Assembly (NCBI GenBank): GCA_028379895.1
Contig: JAOEKQ010000004.1
Coordinates: 1 to 64,000, forward strand
Direction of reading: 5' to 3'
Origin: Burkholderiales bacterium
Lineage (GTDB): Bacteria; Pseudomonadota; Gammaproteobacteria; Burkholderiales; Eutrophovitaceae
DNA: 64,000 bases
The notes beneath the pieces were generated by a model. The model did no database searches. It worked only from the letters and a program-made list of their open reading frames with translations, and was not told where the DNA came from. Positions 24,902 to 34,675 of the stretch are shown here, piece by piece. Every line of letters starts with the position of its first letter. The first letter of the stretch is position 1. A program made the position numbers and the translations under genes.

Positions 24902-26074
24902 ATGTTTATTGCCTCCTTATTGGTCACCTTAGCTGTTCAAATTCAAGCTTCTTTGGTGGTTTTTACGCCGCCAATCTTGGCGCCAGTAGCCCAAGGTGAT
25001 GTGGGTGTGAGTGCGGCTTCTGTGGGACTCATAATCGCTTTAATTTACTTGTCTTCGGTCCCATCAGCCTTGTTTTCGGGATTATTGATTGGTCGCCTGG
25101 GTGCGATTCGGGTCAGCCAATTATGTGTATTGTGCGCTTCGCTGGGTATCGTACTCATGTCAACGGGAGATGTGTTTTTAATTGTACTGGGGGCCTTAGT
25201 TGTTGGATTGGGGTATGGCGCGGTAACACCATCGTCGTCTACCGTTTTGGCTGATCAGGCGCCGATGAACATGCGTTCTTTGGTGTTCTCGATAAAGCAG
25301 ACAGGCGTTCCGATAGGAGGTGCTCTCGCTGGGGCGCTAGTACCATTTTTGATGTACTACTTTGGATGGAAAGAAACAGCCATTATCATTGGCTTGACTG
25401 GCGTATTTGTTATTTTATTTGCACAAGCTATTCAAAAGACTGTTGATCGACAATCTCTAAATGCCCCAAGTGAAATACAATCATTTAGGTTGCTCGAACC
25501 TCTAAGGCTCGTCTTTTCACATAGAGGGTTGCGAGAGCTTGCATTATCTTCGTTTGCATTTTCTGGTATGCAAATGAGCTTAGGGTCTTATCTGGTTGTT
25601 ATGTTGACGGAGCAAGCACAGCTTACGGTATCTATGGCTGGTTCGGCTCTTTCAATTGCTATGATCGCTGGTGCTATTGCGCGTTTATTTTGGGCACTTC
25701 TCGCTGATTATGGCTTTTCGCCCCGTTCCGTATTAGGTTTTCTCGGATTGCTGATGGGCGTTTCAGCAGGAGCTATATGTCTCGTTCACCCAACGTACCC
25801 AATTATTCTAATTTATGTTTTCTCTTTTTTCTTTGGGGCCTCTGCTGTTGGATGGAATGGGATATATATAGCCGAGGTCGCCAGAATTGCGCCACCTGGT
25901 TGGGCTGGTGCCGCTACTGGAGCTTCCCTTGCGATGACTTATTCAGGCGTTGTTTTACTGCCAACTTTTTTTTGGTTGATCCACTTATTGACTGAAAGCT
26001 ACGTCTGGGGTTTTTTAGCATTGGGTACGTTTACTATTTGGCGAGGCCTATTATTTTTTAATAAAACCGAGTGA
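24902..26074 (+). CDS. Major facilitator superfamily transporter
   Basis: A 390-residue integral membrane protein with about 12 hydrophobic segments, of the MFS_1 type. Loop 2-3 reads GLLIGRLGAIRVSQL, the degenerate MFS signature. VVGLGYGAVTPSSSTVLAD and SIKQTGVPIGGALAGAL resemble the CynX/NNP-like branch that moves organic anions, though that is only an impression. The N terminus is short, with helix 1 starting at residue 2. The substrate cannot be inferred; neighbours are metY and a hydrolase. Confidence 0.8.
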   Translation: MFIASLLVTLAVQIQASLVVFTPPILAPVAQGDVGVSAASVGLIIALIYLSSVPSALFSGLLIGRLGAIRVSQLCVLCASLGIVLMSTGDVFLIVLGALVVGLGYGAVTPSSSTVLADQAPMNMRSLVFSIKQTGVPIGGALAGALVPFLMYYFGWKETAIIIGLTGVFVILFAQAIQKTVDRQSLNAPSEIQSFRLLEPLRLVFSHRGLRELALSSFAFSGMQMSLGSYLVVMLTEQAQLTVSMAGSALSIAMIAGAIARLFWALLADYGFSPRSVLGFLGLLMGVSAGAICLVHPTYPIILIYVFSFFFGASAVGWNGIYIAEVARIAPPGWAGAATGASLAMTYSGVVLLPTFFWLIHLLTESYVWGFLALGTFTIWRGLLFFNKTE

Positions 26075-26098
26075 CGACAGAATTTTTTGAGTGGAAGG

Positions 26099-26965
26099 TT
26101 AATCGACAAATGATTCTATTGCAGCAGCAAGTTTTTTTGGCTGTACATGGTGCATCATATGTGAGGAATCAGTTATAGTTTGTTCACTTAGGTTTTTGTA
26201 GTTTGACCGATATTCGTTAATAGTTTCGTAGTCATCTTTCATAAATTTACGTAGCCAACCACTATCACTGTGTAACCATAAAGTTGGACACGTAATTCGT
26301 TTCCAAAAAAAAGATGCCTCTGTTGAGCGGTAAAGAATCGGGTTGATCATTTTGTGCTTTGGATCTGCTCTGAGTTTAAATTCGCCATTAGGTTGTTCGA
26401 TGGCCCAATGCGGTGCAAGAAATGATGCTCGCCGATGAGTTAGTTCAGGTGTGTTCGCGATGAGCCTTTGCGCCACTTCTTCGAGCGATTTATATGGTTT
26501 TAGAGTGGGTTGATTATGCTTTTGGTCTAACCACTTCTTAAGATGGTTAGGTGCGTCACTAGCGTCTCTTGGCGGCATGCCAAAACCCTCAGCCAAAATT
26601 AGTTTGTTGACTTTTTCTGGGAAAACCCCTGTATATAAGCCCGCAATATTCCCGCCCATACTGTGCCCAAATAGGTTGATTTCTTTTTCTTTTGAAAAGG
26701 TGTTAATGATCTGTGATAGGTCTGCAACGTAATCTGGAAACCAATAGCCGTCTGGCGACCAATCCGTTAGCCCAAACCCACGCCAATCAGGAGCAAGGAT
26801 GAACCAGCTCTTGCTGAGTTCATTCACAAGAAATTCAAAAGAAGCGGACATATCCATCCATCCGTGCATCAGATATAAATGTCTTTCATTGGCATTACCC
26901 CAGGTTCTAACGTGATAATTGAGTCCGTTTAAATTTAAAAATTGACTTCTTGATGCTGATTGCAC
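26099..26965 (-). CDS. Alpha/beta-fold hydrolase
   Basis: A 288-residue alpha/beta hydrolase without a signal peptide. MHGWMDMSASF near residue 34 is the oxyanion strand, APDWRGFGLTDW the following loop, NLFGHSMGGNIAG holds the serine nucleophile near residue 101, and DSSHMMHHVQP supplies the histidine. The start appears to be GTG, with GGTGG a few bases upstream. It is convergent with the MFS gene (24 bases apart) and divergent from dnaE. It is probably an esterase or lipase-like enzyme; substrate unknown. Confidence 0.75.
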   Translation of the reverse strand: MQSASRSQFLNLNGLNYHVRTWGNANERHLYLMHGWMDMSASFEFLVNELSKSWFILAPDWRGFGLTDWSPDGYWFPDYVADLSQIINTFSKEKEINLFGHSMGGNIAGLYTGVFPEKVNKLILAEGFGMPPRDASDAPNHLKKWLDQKHNQPTLKPYKSLEEVAQRLIANTPELTHRRASFLAPHWAIEQPNGEFKLRADPKHKMINPILYRSTEASFFWKRITCPTLWLHSDSGWLRKFMKDDYETINEYRSNYKNLSEQTITDSSHMMHHVQPKKLAAAIESFVD

Positions 26966-27052
26966 AGTTCCACCTTAATTTGATTATAAATATTCAGCCC
27001 AAACACCCTCAATCGTTGGATATCTAACTGACTGTCATCGTACAATAAAGAT

Positions 27053-30000
27053 ATGATTCATTCTCATTTTGTGCATTTAAGAACCCACAGCGAATATTCG
27101 ATTACCCAAGGTATGGTTCGAATCCCTGAGCTATGTGACCGCGCTGTTGAGTATGGGATGCCATCACTAGCCCTTACTGATTTAGATAATCTGTTTGGTG
27201 TTGTCAAGTTCTATAGTGCCGCTCGCAAGCGAGGACTTAAGCCAATTATTGGGTGTGACGTTTCTGTTCGGACTCCAGACAGAGAAACTACCGTTCGCCT
27301 GCTACTCTTGGTTCAAAATATGGAGGGTTATTTAAGGCTCAGTCGTTGGTTGACCCGTGCCTATGTTGGTGAAGAGCGTAAAATGCGAGCGGCTATTCAT
27401 AGCGATTGGATTCAGTCTGACGGGTCACAGGGACTGATTGCCTTATCAGGTTGGAGGGATGGCGACATCGAACGGTCCTTGATGGACGATAACGTTCAAG
27501 AGGCCACAAAAAAAGCTAAGTATTGGAGTGATCTCTTCGAAGGACGTTTTTACCTTGAAATACAAAGGCCGAACCGGGAGGGCGGGGGCGCATTAGAGTT
27601 GAACATGTTGCGGCTTGCGGAACAAGAACAAATACCAGTTGTAGCAACTCATCCCGTGGAGTTTCTAGCGCCAACTGAATTTATGGCACATGAGGCGCGC
27701 TTTTGTATCTCGGAGGGCTTGTTGCTTGCAGATCAGAATAGGTCGCGTCCTTTTAACGAGGAGCAGTACTTTAAGTCTCAACCGCAGATGCATGACCTGT
27801 TCGCGGATTTGCCTGGGGTCATTGAGAATACGGTTGAAATAGCTAAAAGGTGTTCATTGGAATTTGACTTAGGTAATCCTCAATTACCAAATTTCCCAAC
27901 GCCACCAGGTATGTCGCTTGAGCAATTTTTGGCGCAGGAGTCTGCCGTTGGGCTTGATAAACGAATAGCTCAGTTAGCCTCTGTTGATAGTGAATCGACG
28001 GCCGTAAGTGAGGTGTATCGAGAACGGTTGAAGTTTGAGATAGACACGATCGTTGATATGGGTTTCGCAGGGTATTTTCTGATCGTTGCTGACTTCATCA
28101 ATTGGGCTAAAAATAATGACGTTCCTGTTGGCCCCGGTCGTGGATCGGGAGCGGGCTCCTTGGTTGCTTTTTCTCTAGGCATCACTGACTTAGATCCAAT
28201 TCAATACAATCTTCTGTTCGAGCGGTTTTTAAATCCAGAGCGGGTATCAATGCCTGATTTTGATATTGACTTTTGCCAGCATGGCAGGGACCGAGTTATT
28301 GATTATGTTCGTGAGAAATATGGAACGGATTCTGTAAGCCAAATCGTCACGTTTGGAACGATGGCAGCCAAGGCTGTTGTTAGAGATGTCGCTCGTGTTA
28401 TGGAGTGGAGTTATGGTCGTGCAGATGAGTTAGCTAAGTTGATACCATTCCAGCCTGGCAAGCTGATTACGCTTGATTTAGCTCGTGAGATGGAACCTCG
28501 ATTGAAAGAGAGAGAGGATTCGGACGAAGAGACACGCGAACTTCTAGCGTTAGCTAGACAGCTGGAAGGAGTTACCCGAAACGTAGGTATGCATGCTGGT
28601 GGTGTTTTAATTGCGCCGTCTGCGTTAAGCGATTTTTGCCCGTTGTATTCGGCAGATGGCTCCCATGGCGTTATTTCACAGCTGGATAAAGATGATGTCG
28701 AGCATATCGGCTTGGTTAAATTCGATTTCCTTGGCTTAACTACGTTAACCGTCATTGATTGGACGCTTAAATTCATTAAGAGGTTAGACCCCGAAAAAGT
28801 TATTGATCTTGCGACTCTGCCACTGGATGACCCACTGGCTTATCAGATATTTTCCAGTGGAAATACAGCTGCTGTGTTCCAATTCGAGTCCCGAGGAATG
28901 AGAGATTTGATTGAAAGAGCGCAACCAGATAGGTTTGAAGACATTGTCGCCCTAGTAGCCCTTTTTAGGCCAGGTCCGATGGATCTTATTCCTGATTTTG
29001 TGGAACGGAAGCATGGTCGCCAGCAGGTGAACTTCCCAGATGAGCGCGTCAAAACTATCTTGGAGGAGACTTATGGGATTATGGTCTACCAAGAACAAGT
29101 TATGCAGATGGCTCAAATTATAGGGGGATACTCCCTTGGTGGAGCTGATCTTTTAAGGCGAGCCATGGGTAAGAAGAAGCCAGAGGAAATGGCTCAGCAT
29201 CGTCAGCTTTTTCTTGATGGATCGAAAAATAACGGGTTGAGCGAAGCTAAGTCAAATGAAATTTTTGATTTGATGGAAAAGTTTGCGGGTTATGGCTTTA
29301 ATAAATCACATGCTGCTGCCTACGCGTTAATAGCGTACCAAACAGCTTGGTTTAAGTGTCATCATATCTCTGCGTTTATGGCGGCAAACATGTCTGCGTC
29401 CATGGATGATACAGATCGAATTCAACATCTTTATGCAGACTGTGCGAAAAACAATATAAAGCTCTTGCCTCCAGATATTCATGAGTCTGAGTATCTATTT
29501 TTCCCAGTCTCTAGCTCTCAGGTCCGCTATGGATTAGGGGGCATTAGGGGCTCTGGAGAAGCCGCCATCGAGCAGATTCTGTACGTTCGGTCGAAAGGTG
29601 CTTTTACGAGCTTTTTTGACTTTTGTTGTCGTGTTGACAGACATATTGTTAACAAGCGTAGCATCGAATCGCTAGTAAAAGCTGGAGCTTTTGATAAGTT
29701 AGACGATAACCGTGCACGGCTCCTTGCTTCAGTCCAATCTGCGACGATGGCAGCTGAACAACAGGAGCGGGATCTTTCTCAAAGGAGTTTATTTGATGAT
29801 GATGCTGTATCCGTATCAAATGTGGCGATTACAGAGGCGCGTGTTTGGGCGGATTACGAGCAACTACAGCATGAAAAAATAGCTCTAGGCTTTTATTTCA
29901 GTGGTCATCCCTTCAAAAGTTTTGAGGAAGAACTATCGTTAGTCGTATCCACTCGCTTAAATTCTGTTTCTGTACCCGCTCCGGAAGAGGGGGTTCGCCA

Positions 30001-30508
30001 AACTTTACTGGCTGGGGTGGTTGATTCGACGAGGATACAAAAGACGAATAATGGAAGGATGATGATCGTGACTATCTCGGACGGATATGGCTCAGAGGAA
30101 GTCGTACTTTACGATGAGTTTATTGACCAGTTTAGAGATGTAGTTAAAGAGGACAAGATCGTTGTTTTCGAAGCTAAAATTCGCTCCTATCGTCGGGGTT
30201 CTGAAGCCAGTGAGACCTCAATTATTTCAAGAATTGCGGCGGAAAATGTGTTTAGTCTTGCGGCTGTTCGCGAGCGGTTTGGCAAGACGCTGAAGTTACG
30301 CATGGGGCGAAGCGCTGATGCGGCGCAGTTGAAACAAATTCTCGGTAGGTACCGAAATGGAGTTATTCCGGTAACGGTTATGTATCAGGGTCCCAGCGGA
30401 GCGGCTGAAATCGACTTGGGAGAGGAGTGGCGTGTCCGACCCGAGGACTCACTTTTCAGTGAGTTGCAGAATTGGCTGAGTCCGGAGGATGTGAGCCTCA
30501 AGTATTAA
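27053..30508 (+). CDS. dnaE: DNA polymerase III subunit alpha
   Basis: The replicative polymerase subunit of 1151 residues, of normal length for DnaE1. The N-terminal PHP domain starts HFVHLRTHSEYSITQGMVRI. The polymerase core has GPGRGSGAGSLVAFSLGITDLDP, the catalytic PDFDIDFCQHGRDRVIDYV acidic triad part, and DFLGLTTLTVID. GYGFNKSHAAAYALIAYQTA belongs to the fingers/HhH region. The C-terminal OB domain begins around TLLAGVVDSTRIQ. The usual neighbours lpxB, rnhB and accA are absent; here dnaE stands alone between an alpha/beta hydrolase gene and convergent metG, 8 bases away. A TACAAT just before the start could be a -10 with a very short leader. Confidence 0.97.
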   Translation: MIHSHFVHLRTHSEYSITQGMVRIPELCDRAVEYGMPSLALTDLDNLFGVVKFYSAARKRGLKPIIGCDVSVRTPDRETTVRLLLLVQNMEGYLRLSRWLTRAYVGEERKMRAAIHSDWIQSDGSQGLIALSGWRDGDIERSLMDDNVQEATKKAKYWSDLFEGRFYLEIQRPNREGGGALELNMLRLAEQEQIPVVATHPVEFLAPTEFMAHEARFCISEGLLLADQNRSRPFNEEQYFKSQPQMHDLFADLPGVIENTVEIAKRCSLEFDLGNPQLPNFPTPPGMSLEQFLAQESAVGLDKRIAQLASVDSESTAVSEVYRERLKFEIDTIVDMGFAGYFLIVADFINWAKNNDVPVGPGRGSGAGSLVAFSLGITDLDPIQYNLLFERFLNPERVSMPDFDIDFCQHGRDRVIDYVREKYGTDSVSQIVTFGTMAAKAVVRDVARVMEWSYGRADELAKLIPFQPGKLITLDLAREMEPRLKEREDSDEETRELLALARQLEGVTRNVGMHAGGVLIAPSALSDFCPLYSADGSHGVISQLDKDDVEHIGLVKFDFLGLTTLTVIDWTLKFIKRLDPEKVIDLATLPLDDPLAYQIFSSGNTAAVFQFESRGMRDLIERAQPDRFEDIVALVALFRPGPMDLIPDFVERKHGRQQVNFPDERVKTILEETYGIMVYQEQVMQMAQIIGGYSLGGADLLRRAMGKKKPEEMAQHRQLFLDGSKNNGLSEAKSNEIFDLMEKFAGYGFNKSHAAAYALIAYQTAWFKCHHISAFMAANMSASMDDTDRIQHLYADCAKNNIKLLPPDIHESEYLFFPVSSSQVRYGLGGIRGSGEAAIEQILYVRSKGAFTSFFDFCCRVDRHIVNKRSIESLVKAGAFDKLDDNRARLLASVQSATMAAEQQERDLSQRSLFDDDAVSVSNVAITEARVWADYEQLQHEKIALGFYFSGHPFKSFEEELSLVVSTRLNSVSVPAPEEGVRQTLLAGVVDSTRIQKTNNGRMMIVTISDGYGSEEVVLYDEFIDQFRDVVKEDKIVVFEAKIRSYRRGSEASETSIISRIAAENVFSLAAVRERFGKTLKLRMGRSADAAQLKQILGRYRNGVIPVTVMYQGPSGAAEIDLGEEWRVRPEDSLFSELQNWLSPEDVSLKY

Positions 30509-30516
30509 TCGGGACT

Positions 30517-32613
30517 TTATTTGACTTGCATCCCGGGAACAGCCCCCGAGTCTGGAGAAATCAAGAAAATCCCAGATTCTTCGTTGCTGGCCGCAAGCAC
30601 CATGCCTTGTGATTCCCCAAAACGCATTTTCCTTGCCTTTAGATTTGCCACTACCACAACAAGCTTTCCTTCAAGATCCTCCGGATTGTAAGCAGACTTG
30701 ATGCCAGCGAACACTTGTCTTTGCTCATCACCAAGATCGATTTTTAAACGCGCTAATTTATCCGCACCTTCAACATTCTTGGCTTCAATGATTTTACCGA
30801 CACGCAAGTCTATTTTGTTGAACGTGTCAATCGTGATGTCCGAAGCGTTTTCAACGGTATTTTTTTTGACGGTCATTTTTTTTGTGTTTGGTTCACTTGA
30901 GTGAGTTTTTGGCTCAATGGACTCCTGAGAATTCAATGTAATTAGTTTATCAATCAATTTTTGATCAACGCGTCCCATCAGATGTTTATACGATTTAATC
31001 ACATGTCCTCTAGGGAGACATTTCTTGCTGTCCGACCATTTAAGACTGGTTAAGCTTAAAAACCCCTCTACTCCAGCCGCCAAGGTCGGCAGCACTGGTT
31101 TCAAATAGACGGTCAATATTTTAAATAAATTAATTGCTATTGAGCACACCTCATGGAGCTTCTCTATGTCTGTGTGTGATGCGGATTTGGCAAGTTCCCA
31201 TGGTTTCTGAGTGTCAATATAACTGTTCGCGCGATCCGCTAAAGCCATGATTTCTCGAATACCTCTGCTGTATTGTCTCGCCTCAAAAGCGTCAGCGATA
31301 GTTTCAGAGCGCTCAAAGAAACAGCACATAACCTCATTATCAGTAAGCGATAAATCAGTTAATTTACCATCGAACTTTTTAGCGAGAAAATTAGCTGAAC
31401 GACTGGCAATATTGATGTATTTGCCGACAAGGTCGCTATTAACCCGCGTCATGAAGTCTGAAAGATTAAGGTCGATGTCTTCCATCGAATCATTCAATTT
31501 GGCTGCGTAGTAATAACGCAACCATTCTGGTTCTAGGTCGCTTTCTAAAAAGCTTCTGGCTGTAATGAACGTTCCGCGGGACTTAGACATTTTTTGCCCA
31601 TTTACCGTTAGGAAGCCGTGTGCAAATATTTTAGTCGGCGTCCTGAATTTCGAGAACTCAAGCATCGCTGGCCAAAATAACGCATGGAAGTACAGGATAT
31701 CTTTACCGATAAAATGTATCAGCTCCGTTTCTCCCCCTTTCCTCAGAAAGTCTTGAGTGTGCTTGGTGGTGTCTAAGGACTGGTGGTTCGTTAGGTAATT
31801 TAGAAAACTACCAAAATACCCAACGGGAGCATCTAGCCAAACATAAAAGAATTTTGTTTCATTTGTTCCGGGTATTGGGAACCCAAAGTATGGCGCATCT
31901 CGAGAAATGTCCCAATCGGATAGTTTCGTCTCGCCAGCCTCGCCGAGCCACTCTTTCATTTTGTTTGCGGCTTCGGGCTGAAGTCTATCCGTATTCTGAG
32001 TGAATTCTCTTAAAAAATGCTCGCAACGAGCATCCGAAAGTTTGAAAAACAAGTGCGTCGACGTTTTCCTATCAGGTTTTGCGCCTGAAACTGTTGAGTA
32101 AGGTTCAATTAAATCCGTAGGAGAGTATGTTGCGCCACATGCTTCACAAGAGTCTCCATACTGGTCGGGTGTTTGGCATTTTGGGCAGGTTCCCTTGACG
32201 TATCGGTCCGGAAGAAACATCTGTTTAATTGGATCATAAAATTGCTCGACTTCCTTTTCATCGATTAACCCAGCATCTGATAGCGAGCCGAATATTTCCT
32301 CACACAGTTGCTGATTTTCCGGCGAATTCGTGGTGTAGTAATTATCGAATCGAATGCCAAAATCATAAAAATCTCGGGAGTGCTCTTCGTGAACATGTTC
32401 AATTAATTGTTCAGGAGATAAGTTCTCTTGCTCTGCCTTCAGCATAACGGGAGTACCGTGCGTATCGTCAGCGCAGACATAGTGTACTTCGTGACCTAAC
32501 ATTTTCTGCGCCCTTACCCAAATATCGGTCTGGATATACTCAACAAGGTGGCCAAGATGGATACTCCCATTTGCATAGGGCAGCGCTGATGTAACAAGGA
32601 TTCTTTTGGCCAT
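30517..32613 (-). CDS. metG: Methionyl-tRNA synthetase
   Basis: Charges tRNA-Met. The 698-residue protein has [15 protein letters not shown] at residues 8-22 (HIGH-type motif), a zinc knuckle [17 protein letters not shown] near residue 145, and the KMSKS loop in [11 protein letters not shown] near residue 333. The anticodon domain follows, and a C-terminal EMAP/OB-fold dimerisation domain starts at [20 protein letters not shown] near residue 595. A lysine- and serine-rich linker joins the last two. It is divergent from mrp, the arrangement seen in many gammaproteobacteria, and converges on dnaE. Confidence 0.97.
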   Translation of the reverse strand: MAKRILVTSALPYANGSIHLGHLVEYIQTDIWVRAQKMLGHEVHYVCADDTHGTPVMLKAEQENLSPEQLIEHVHEEHSRDFYDFGIRFDNYYTTNSPENQQLCEEIFGSLSDAGLIDEKEVEQFYDPIKQMFLPDRYVKGTCPKCQTPDQYGDSCEACGATYSPTDLIEPYSTVSGAKPDRKTSTHLFFKLSDARCEHFLREFTQNTDRLQPEAANKMKEWLGEAGETKLSDWDISRDAPYFGFPIPGTNETKFFYVWLDAPVGYFGSFLNYLTNHQSLDTTKHTQDFLRKGGETELIHFIGKDILYFHALFWPAMLEFSKFRTPTKIFAHGFLTVNGQKMSKSRGTFITARSFLESDLEPEWLRYYYAAKLNDSMEDIDLNLSDFMTRVNSDLVGKYINIASRSANFLAKKFDGKLTDLSLTDNEVMCCFFERSETIADAFEARQYSRGIREIMALADRANSYIDTQKPWELAKSASHTDIEKLHEVCSIAINLFKILTVYLKPVLPTLAAGVEGFLSLTSLKWSDSKKCLPRGHVIKSYKHLMGRVDQKLIDKLITLNSQESIEPKTHSSEPNTKKMTVKKNTVENASDITIDTFNKIDLRVGKIIEAKNVEGADKLARLKIDLGDEQRQVFAGIKSAYNPEDLEGKLVVVVANLKARKMRFGESQGMVLAASNEESGIFLISPDSGAVPGMQVK

Positions 32614-32662
32614 ATTTTATTATCGCTATGATTCTCTGTGATTGAGCTGGAGATTTTATCAA

Positions 32663-32672
32663 ACCAATTGGT
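32663..32672. promoter_or_regulatory. Short palindrome in the metG-mrp divergent region
   Basis: The 10-base perfect palindrome ACCAATTGGT lies between the two divergent starts. It could be a regulator half-site or chance; nothing else in the 126-base gap is distinctive. Confidence 0.2.
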
Positions 32673-32739
32673 AAAGAGCGCACAACAGCTCGTACGTTTT
32701 GGTTAGAATGATGAATAAAGAAAGTGAGTGTAAATCATA

Positions 32740-33825
32740 ATGATAACGAACGAAGCTGTTAAAGAAGAAATTTTAAAGATCAATAATCCAGCCACTGGAG
32801 AATTAATTGGTAAATGTGGTGAGCAAATTGTAGTCGAATCAAATGAATCAACGATAAACGTCATAATCCTTGTTGGCTATCCGATGAAAAGTATGGAAAC
32901 ATCCCTTTCCTCACTTATTGTTGATCAAATAGGCAAAGGGAATGACGGCATTCAAGTCTCGGTGTCTATTGAGCTTCGAGTCGTTGCGCACGCAGCGCAA
33001 TCGGGTTTAAAGTTGCTGCCTAATGTGCGTAATGTTATCGCGATTGCATCTGGTAAGGGTGGAGTAGGGAAGTCGACAACCACGACTAATTTAGCCTTAG
33101 CATTGTCTGCTGAGGGAGCCCAAGTTGGTGTTTTGGATGCGGATATTTATGGGCCGTCCCAACAAGTTATGCTTGGTCTCAAAGGACGACCAGAATCTGC
33201 TGATGGCAAGACGATAACACCAATGAAGTCTCACGGTGTTCAGGCGATGTCGATCGGTGCATTAGTTGATGTCGATCAGCCAATGGTATGGCGAGGACCC
33301 ATGGTCTCACAAGCTCTAGAGCAGCTTCTGAGGGATACTATGTGGTCAAATTTAGATTATTTGTTGATTGATTTGCCGCCGGGTACGGGCGATATTCAAC
33401 TGACCTTATCCCAGAAAGTGCCTCTTACGGGTGTTGTTATCGTTACGACCCCTCAAGACATTGCGCTGATTGATGCGAAAAAAGCGTTAAAGATGTTCGA
33501 GAAGGTGCATGTCCCGATACTTGGCATTATTGAAAATATGAGTGTTCATATATGTTCGAAATGTGGCCATGCTGAGCATATTTTCGGTCAAGGAGGGGGG
33601 GATGAGATGTCAAAAGATTATCAAGTAGACGTATTAGGCGCACTTCCTTTGGACATCAAGATTAGAGAAGCATTAGATGCGGGCACGCCAACATTGATAT
33701 CTGACCCAGGTGGTGCCGCGAGTTTGACGTATAAAGAGATCGCTCGGTCTGTAGGGTTGAAGCTCGCGAAAAGAAAGCGTGACTATAGTCAGACATTCCC
33801 AAAAATCAAAGTTGAAAATAACTAA
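32740..33825 (+). CDS. mrp: Mrp/ApbC family iron-sulfur cluster carrier ATPase
   Basis: A P-loop ATPase that binds and transfers Fe-S clusters in the cytoplasm. The 361-residue protein has a degenerate MIP18/DUF59-like N-terminal domain (about residues 1-90) followed by AIASGKGGVGKSTTTTNLALAL with the deviant Walker A near residue 104. GVLDADIYGPSQ, LIDLPPGTGDIQLTL and the cluster-binding HICSKCGH (CxxC) near residue 270 complete the family set. It is divergent from metG and followed by dcd after 57 bases, a conserved gammaproteobacterial order. Confidence 0.93.
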   Translation: MITNEAVKEEILKINNPATGELIGKCGEQIVVESNESTINVIILVGYPMKSMETSLSSLIVDQIGKGNDGIQVSVSIELRVVAHAAQSGLKLLPNVRNVIAIASGKGGVGKSTTTTNLALALSAEGAQVGVLDADIYGPSQQVMLGLKGRPESADGKTITPMKSHGVQAMSIGALVDVDQPMVWRGPMVSQALEQLLRDTMWSNLDYLLIDLPPGTGDIQLTLSQKVPLTGVVIVTTPQDIALIDAKKALKMFEKVHVPILGIIENMSVHICSKCGHAEHIFGQGGGDEMSKDYQVDVLGALPLDIKIREALDAGTPTLISDPGGAASLTYKEIARSVGLKLAKRKRDYSQTFPKIKVENN

Positions 33826-33882
33826 CGGCCGGGGATGACGAAAGCAGCGCGCTAACTAAAAATAATGAGATAGGGTGAAAAT

Positions 33883-34455
33883 ATGAGTGTTAAGTCTGAT
33901 CGATGGATTCGTAAAATGGCTTCGGAGCACGGAATGATCGAACCATTTGAGCCTGGACAGATAAAAGAGGTGAACGGTGAGCGAGTAGTGTCTTTCGGAA
34001 CATCTAGTTATGGATACGACATTCGATGTTCTGGAGAATTTAAGATTTTCACAAATATTAATTCGACGATTGTGGACCCTAAGAACTTTGATTCGGATTC
34101 GTTTGTGGATTTTCAGGGTGATGTTTGCATAATTCCGCCAAACTCTTTCGCTTTAGCTAGAACTGTAGAGTATTTCCGTATTCCGCGAGATGTGTTAACG
34201 ATTTGCCTCGGGAAATCTACATACGCGCGCTGTGGAATTATCGTCAACGTTACTCCTTTTGAGCCCGAGTGGGAGGGTTTTGTCACGCTAGAATTTTCGA
34301 ATACAACTCCTCTACCAGCTAAAATCTATGCGAATGAAGGGGTTGCTCAAGTTATATTTTTTCAAGCTGATGCCGATGATGTGTGTGAAACGTCCTATAG
34401 CGATCGCGGTGGTAAGTACCAAGGTCAGTCTGGAGTTACTCTACCTAGAATATAA
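33883..34455 (+). CDS. dcd: dCTP deaminase
   Basis: Deaminates dCTP to dUTP for dTMP synthesis. The 190-residue protein matches the bacterial family in length and motifs: [13 protein letters not shown] near residue 45, [31 protein letters not shown] around residues 110-140 with the catalytic glutamate, and a C-terminal [11 protein letters not shown]. It follows mrp and precedes the ornithine decarboxylase leader region. With thyA and folA 2-3 kb away it completes a local deoxynucleotide/folate theme. Confidence 0.96.
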   Translation: MSVKSDRWIRKMASEHGMIEPFEPGQIKEVNGERVVSFGTSSYGYDIRCSGEFKIFTNINSTIVDPKNFDSDSFVDFQGDVCIIPPNSFALARTVEYFRIPRDVLTICLGKSTYARCGIIVNVTPFEPEWEGFVTLEFSNTTPLPAKIYANEGVAQVIFFQADADDVCETSYSDRGGKYQGQSGVTLPRI

Positions 34456-34518
34456 CTTGTTGAATAAATTTATTATTAGTTGGTTTTTGTCGACATGAAG
34501 CTTGAAGCATAATTTTTC

Positions 34519-34546
34519 TTGATTCTTGGTTTAGAGTGCCTATAAT
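34519..34546 (+). promoter_or_regulatory. Sigma-70-type promoter of the ornithine decarboxylase transcript
   Basis: TTGATT (34519-34524) and a perfect TATAAT (34541-34546) are spaced 16 bases apart. Initiation is expected near 34553, about 120 bases before the decarboxylase start and only about 12 before the leader ORF. Confidence 0.6.
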
Positions 34547-34553
34547 TGCGCGT

Positions 34554-34603
34554 CTTAAATCCGCTATGGAATTTCGAGCTCTTTTACTCATCAGCGGCTT
34601 AAG
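34554..34603 (+). promoter_or_regulatory. Ten-base-pair RNA stem at the 5' end of the ornithine decarboxylase mRNA
   Basis: CTTAA (34554-34558) and CCGCT (34561-34565) pair perfectly with AGCGG (34593-34597) and TTAAG (34599-34603), with a small internal loop. The stem begins at the predicted transcription start, and its 5' arm ends directly against the leader ORF's ATG at 34566. Opening or closing it could gate leader translation. A second, weaker hairpin AGAAT-CTCG-ATTCT followed by TTGTT lies at 34622-34640. Confidence 0.5.
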
Positions 34604-34667
34604 AACGTACTCTAGTAGCTTAGAATCTCGATTCTTTGTTAATTTCAATGACTTCTATTTTTTTTAG
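34566..34667 (+). CDS. SpeFL-like leader peptide upstream of ornithine decarboxylase
   Basis: A 33-codon ORF (ATG 34566, TAG 34665-34667) lying between the promoter and the decarboxylase start. Its product begins MEFRALLLISGLRTY and ends RFFVNFNDFYFF. The tail resembles the C-terminal effector segment of the enterobacterial arrest peptide SpeFL, which as I recall contains NSFDFHFF and stalls the ribosome at its stop codon when ornithine is bound. Here the NAR tail of SpeFL is absent and the stop follows FYFF directly. The stop codon overlaps the AGGA ribosome site of the decarboxylase gene, whose ATG is 8 bases on. The leader has no obvious Shine-Dalgarno of its own. T-rich codons could mimic the motif by chance. 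Confidence 0.5.
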   Translation: MEFRALLLISGLRTYSSSLESRFFVNFNDFYFF

Positions 34668-34675
34668 GAAATTAG

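Noticed and set aside
27110-27135. tRNA T-loop-like GGTTCGAATCCC
   Set aside because: It lies in frame inside dnaE (codons for MVRIPE), with no acceptor or anticodon stem around it.
34445-34648. 67-codon minus-strand ORF opposite the ornithine decarboxylase leader
   Set aside because: No family features; it runs antisense through the promoter and leader ORF and lacks a ribosome site.
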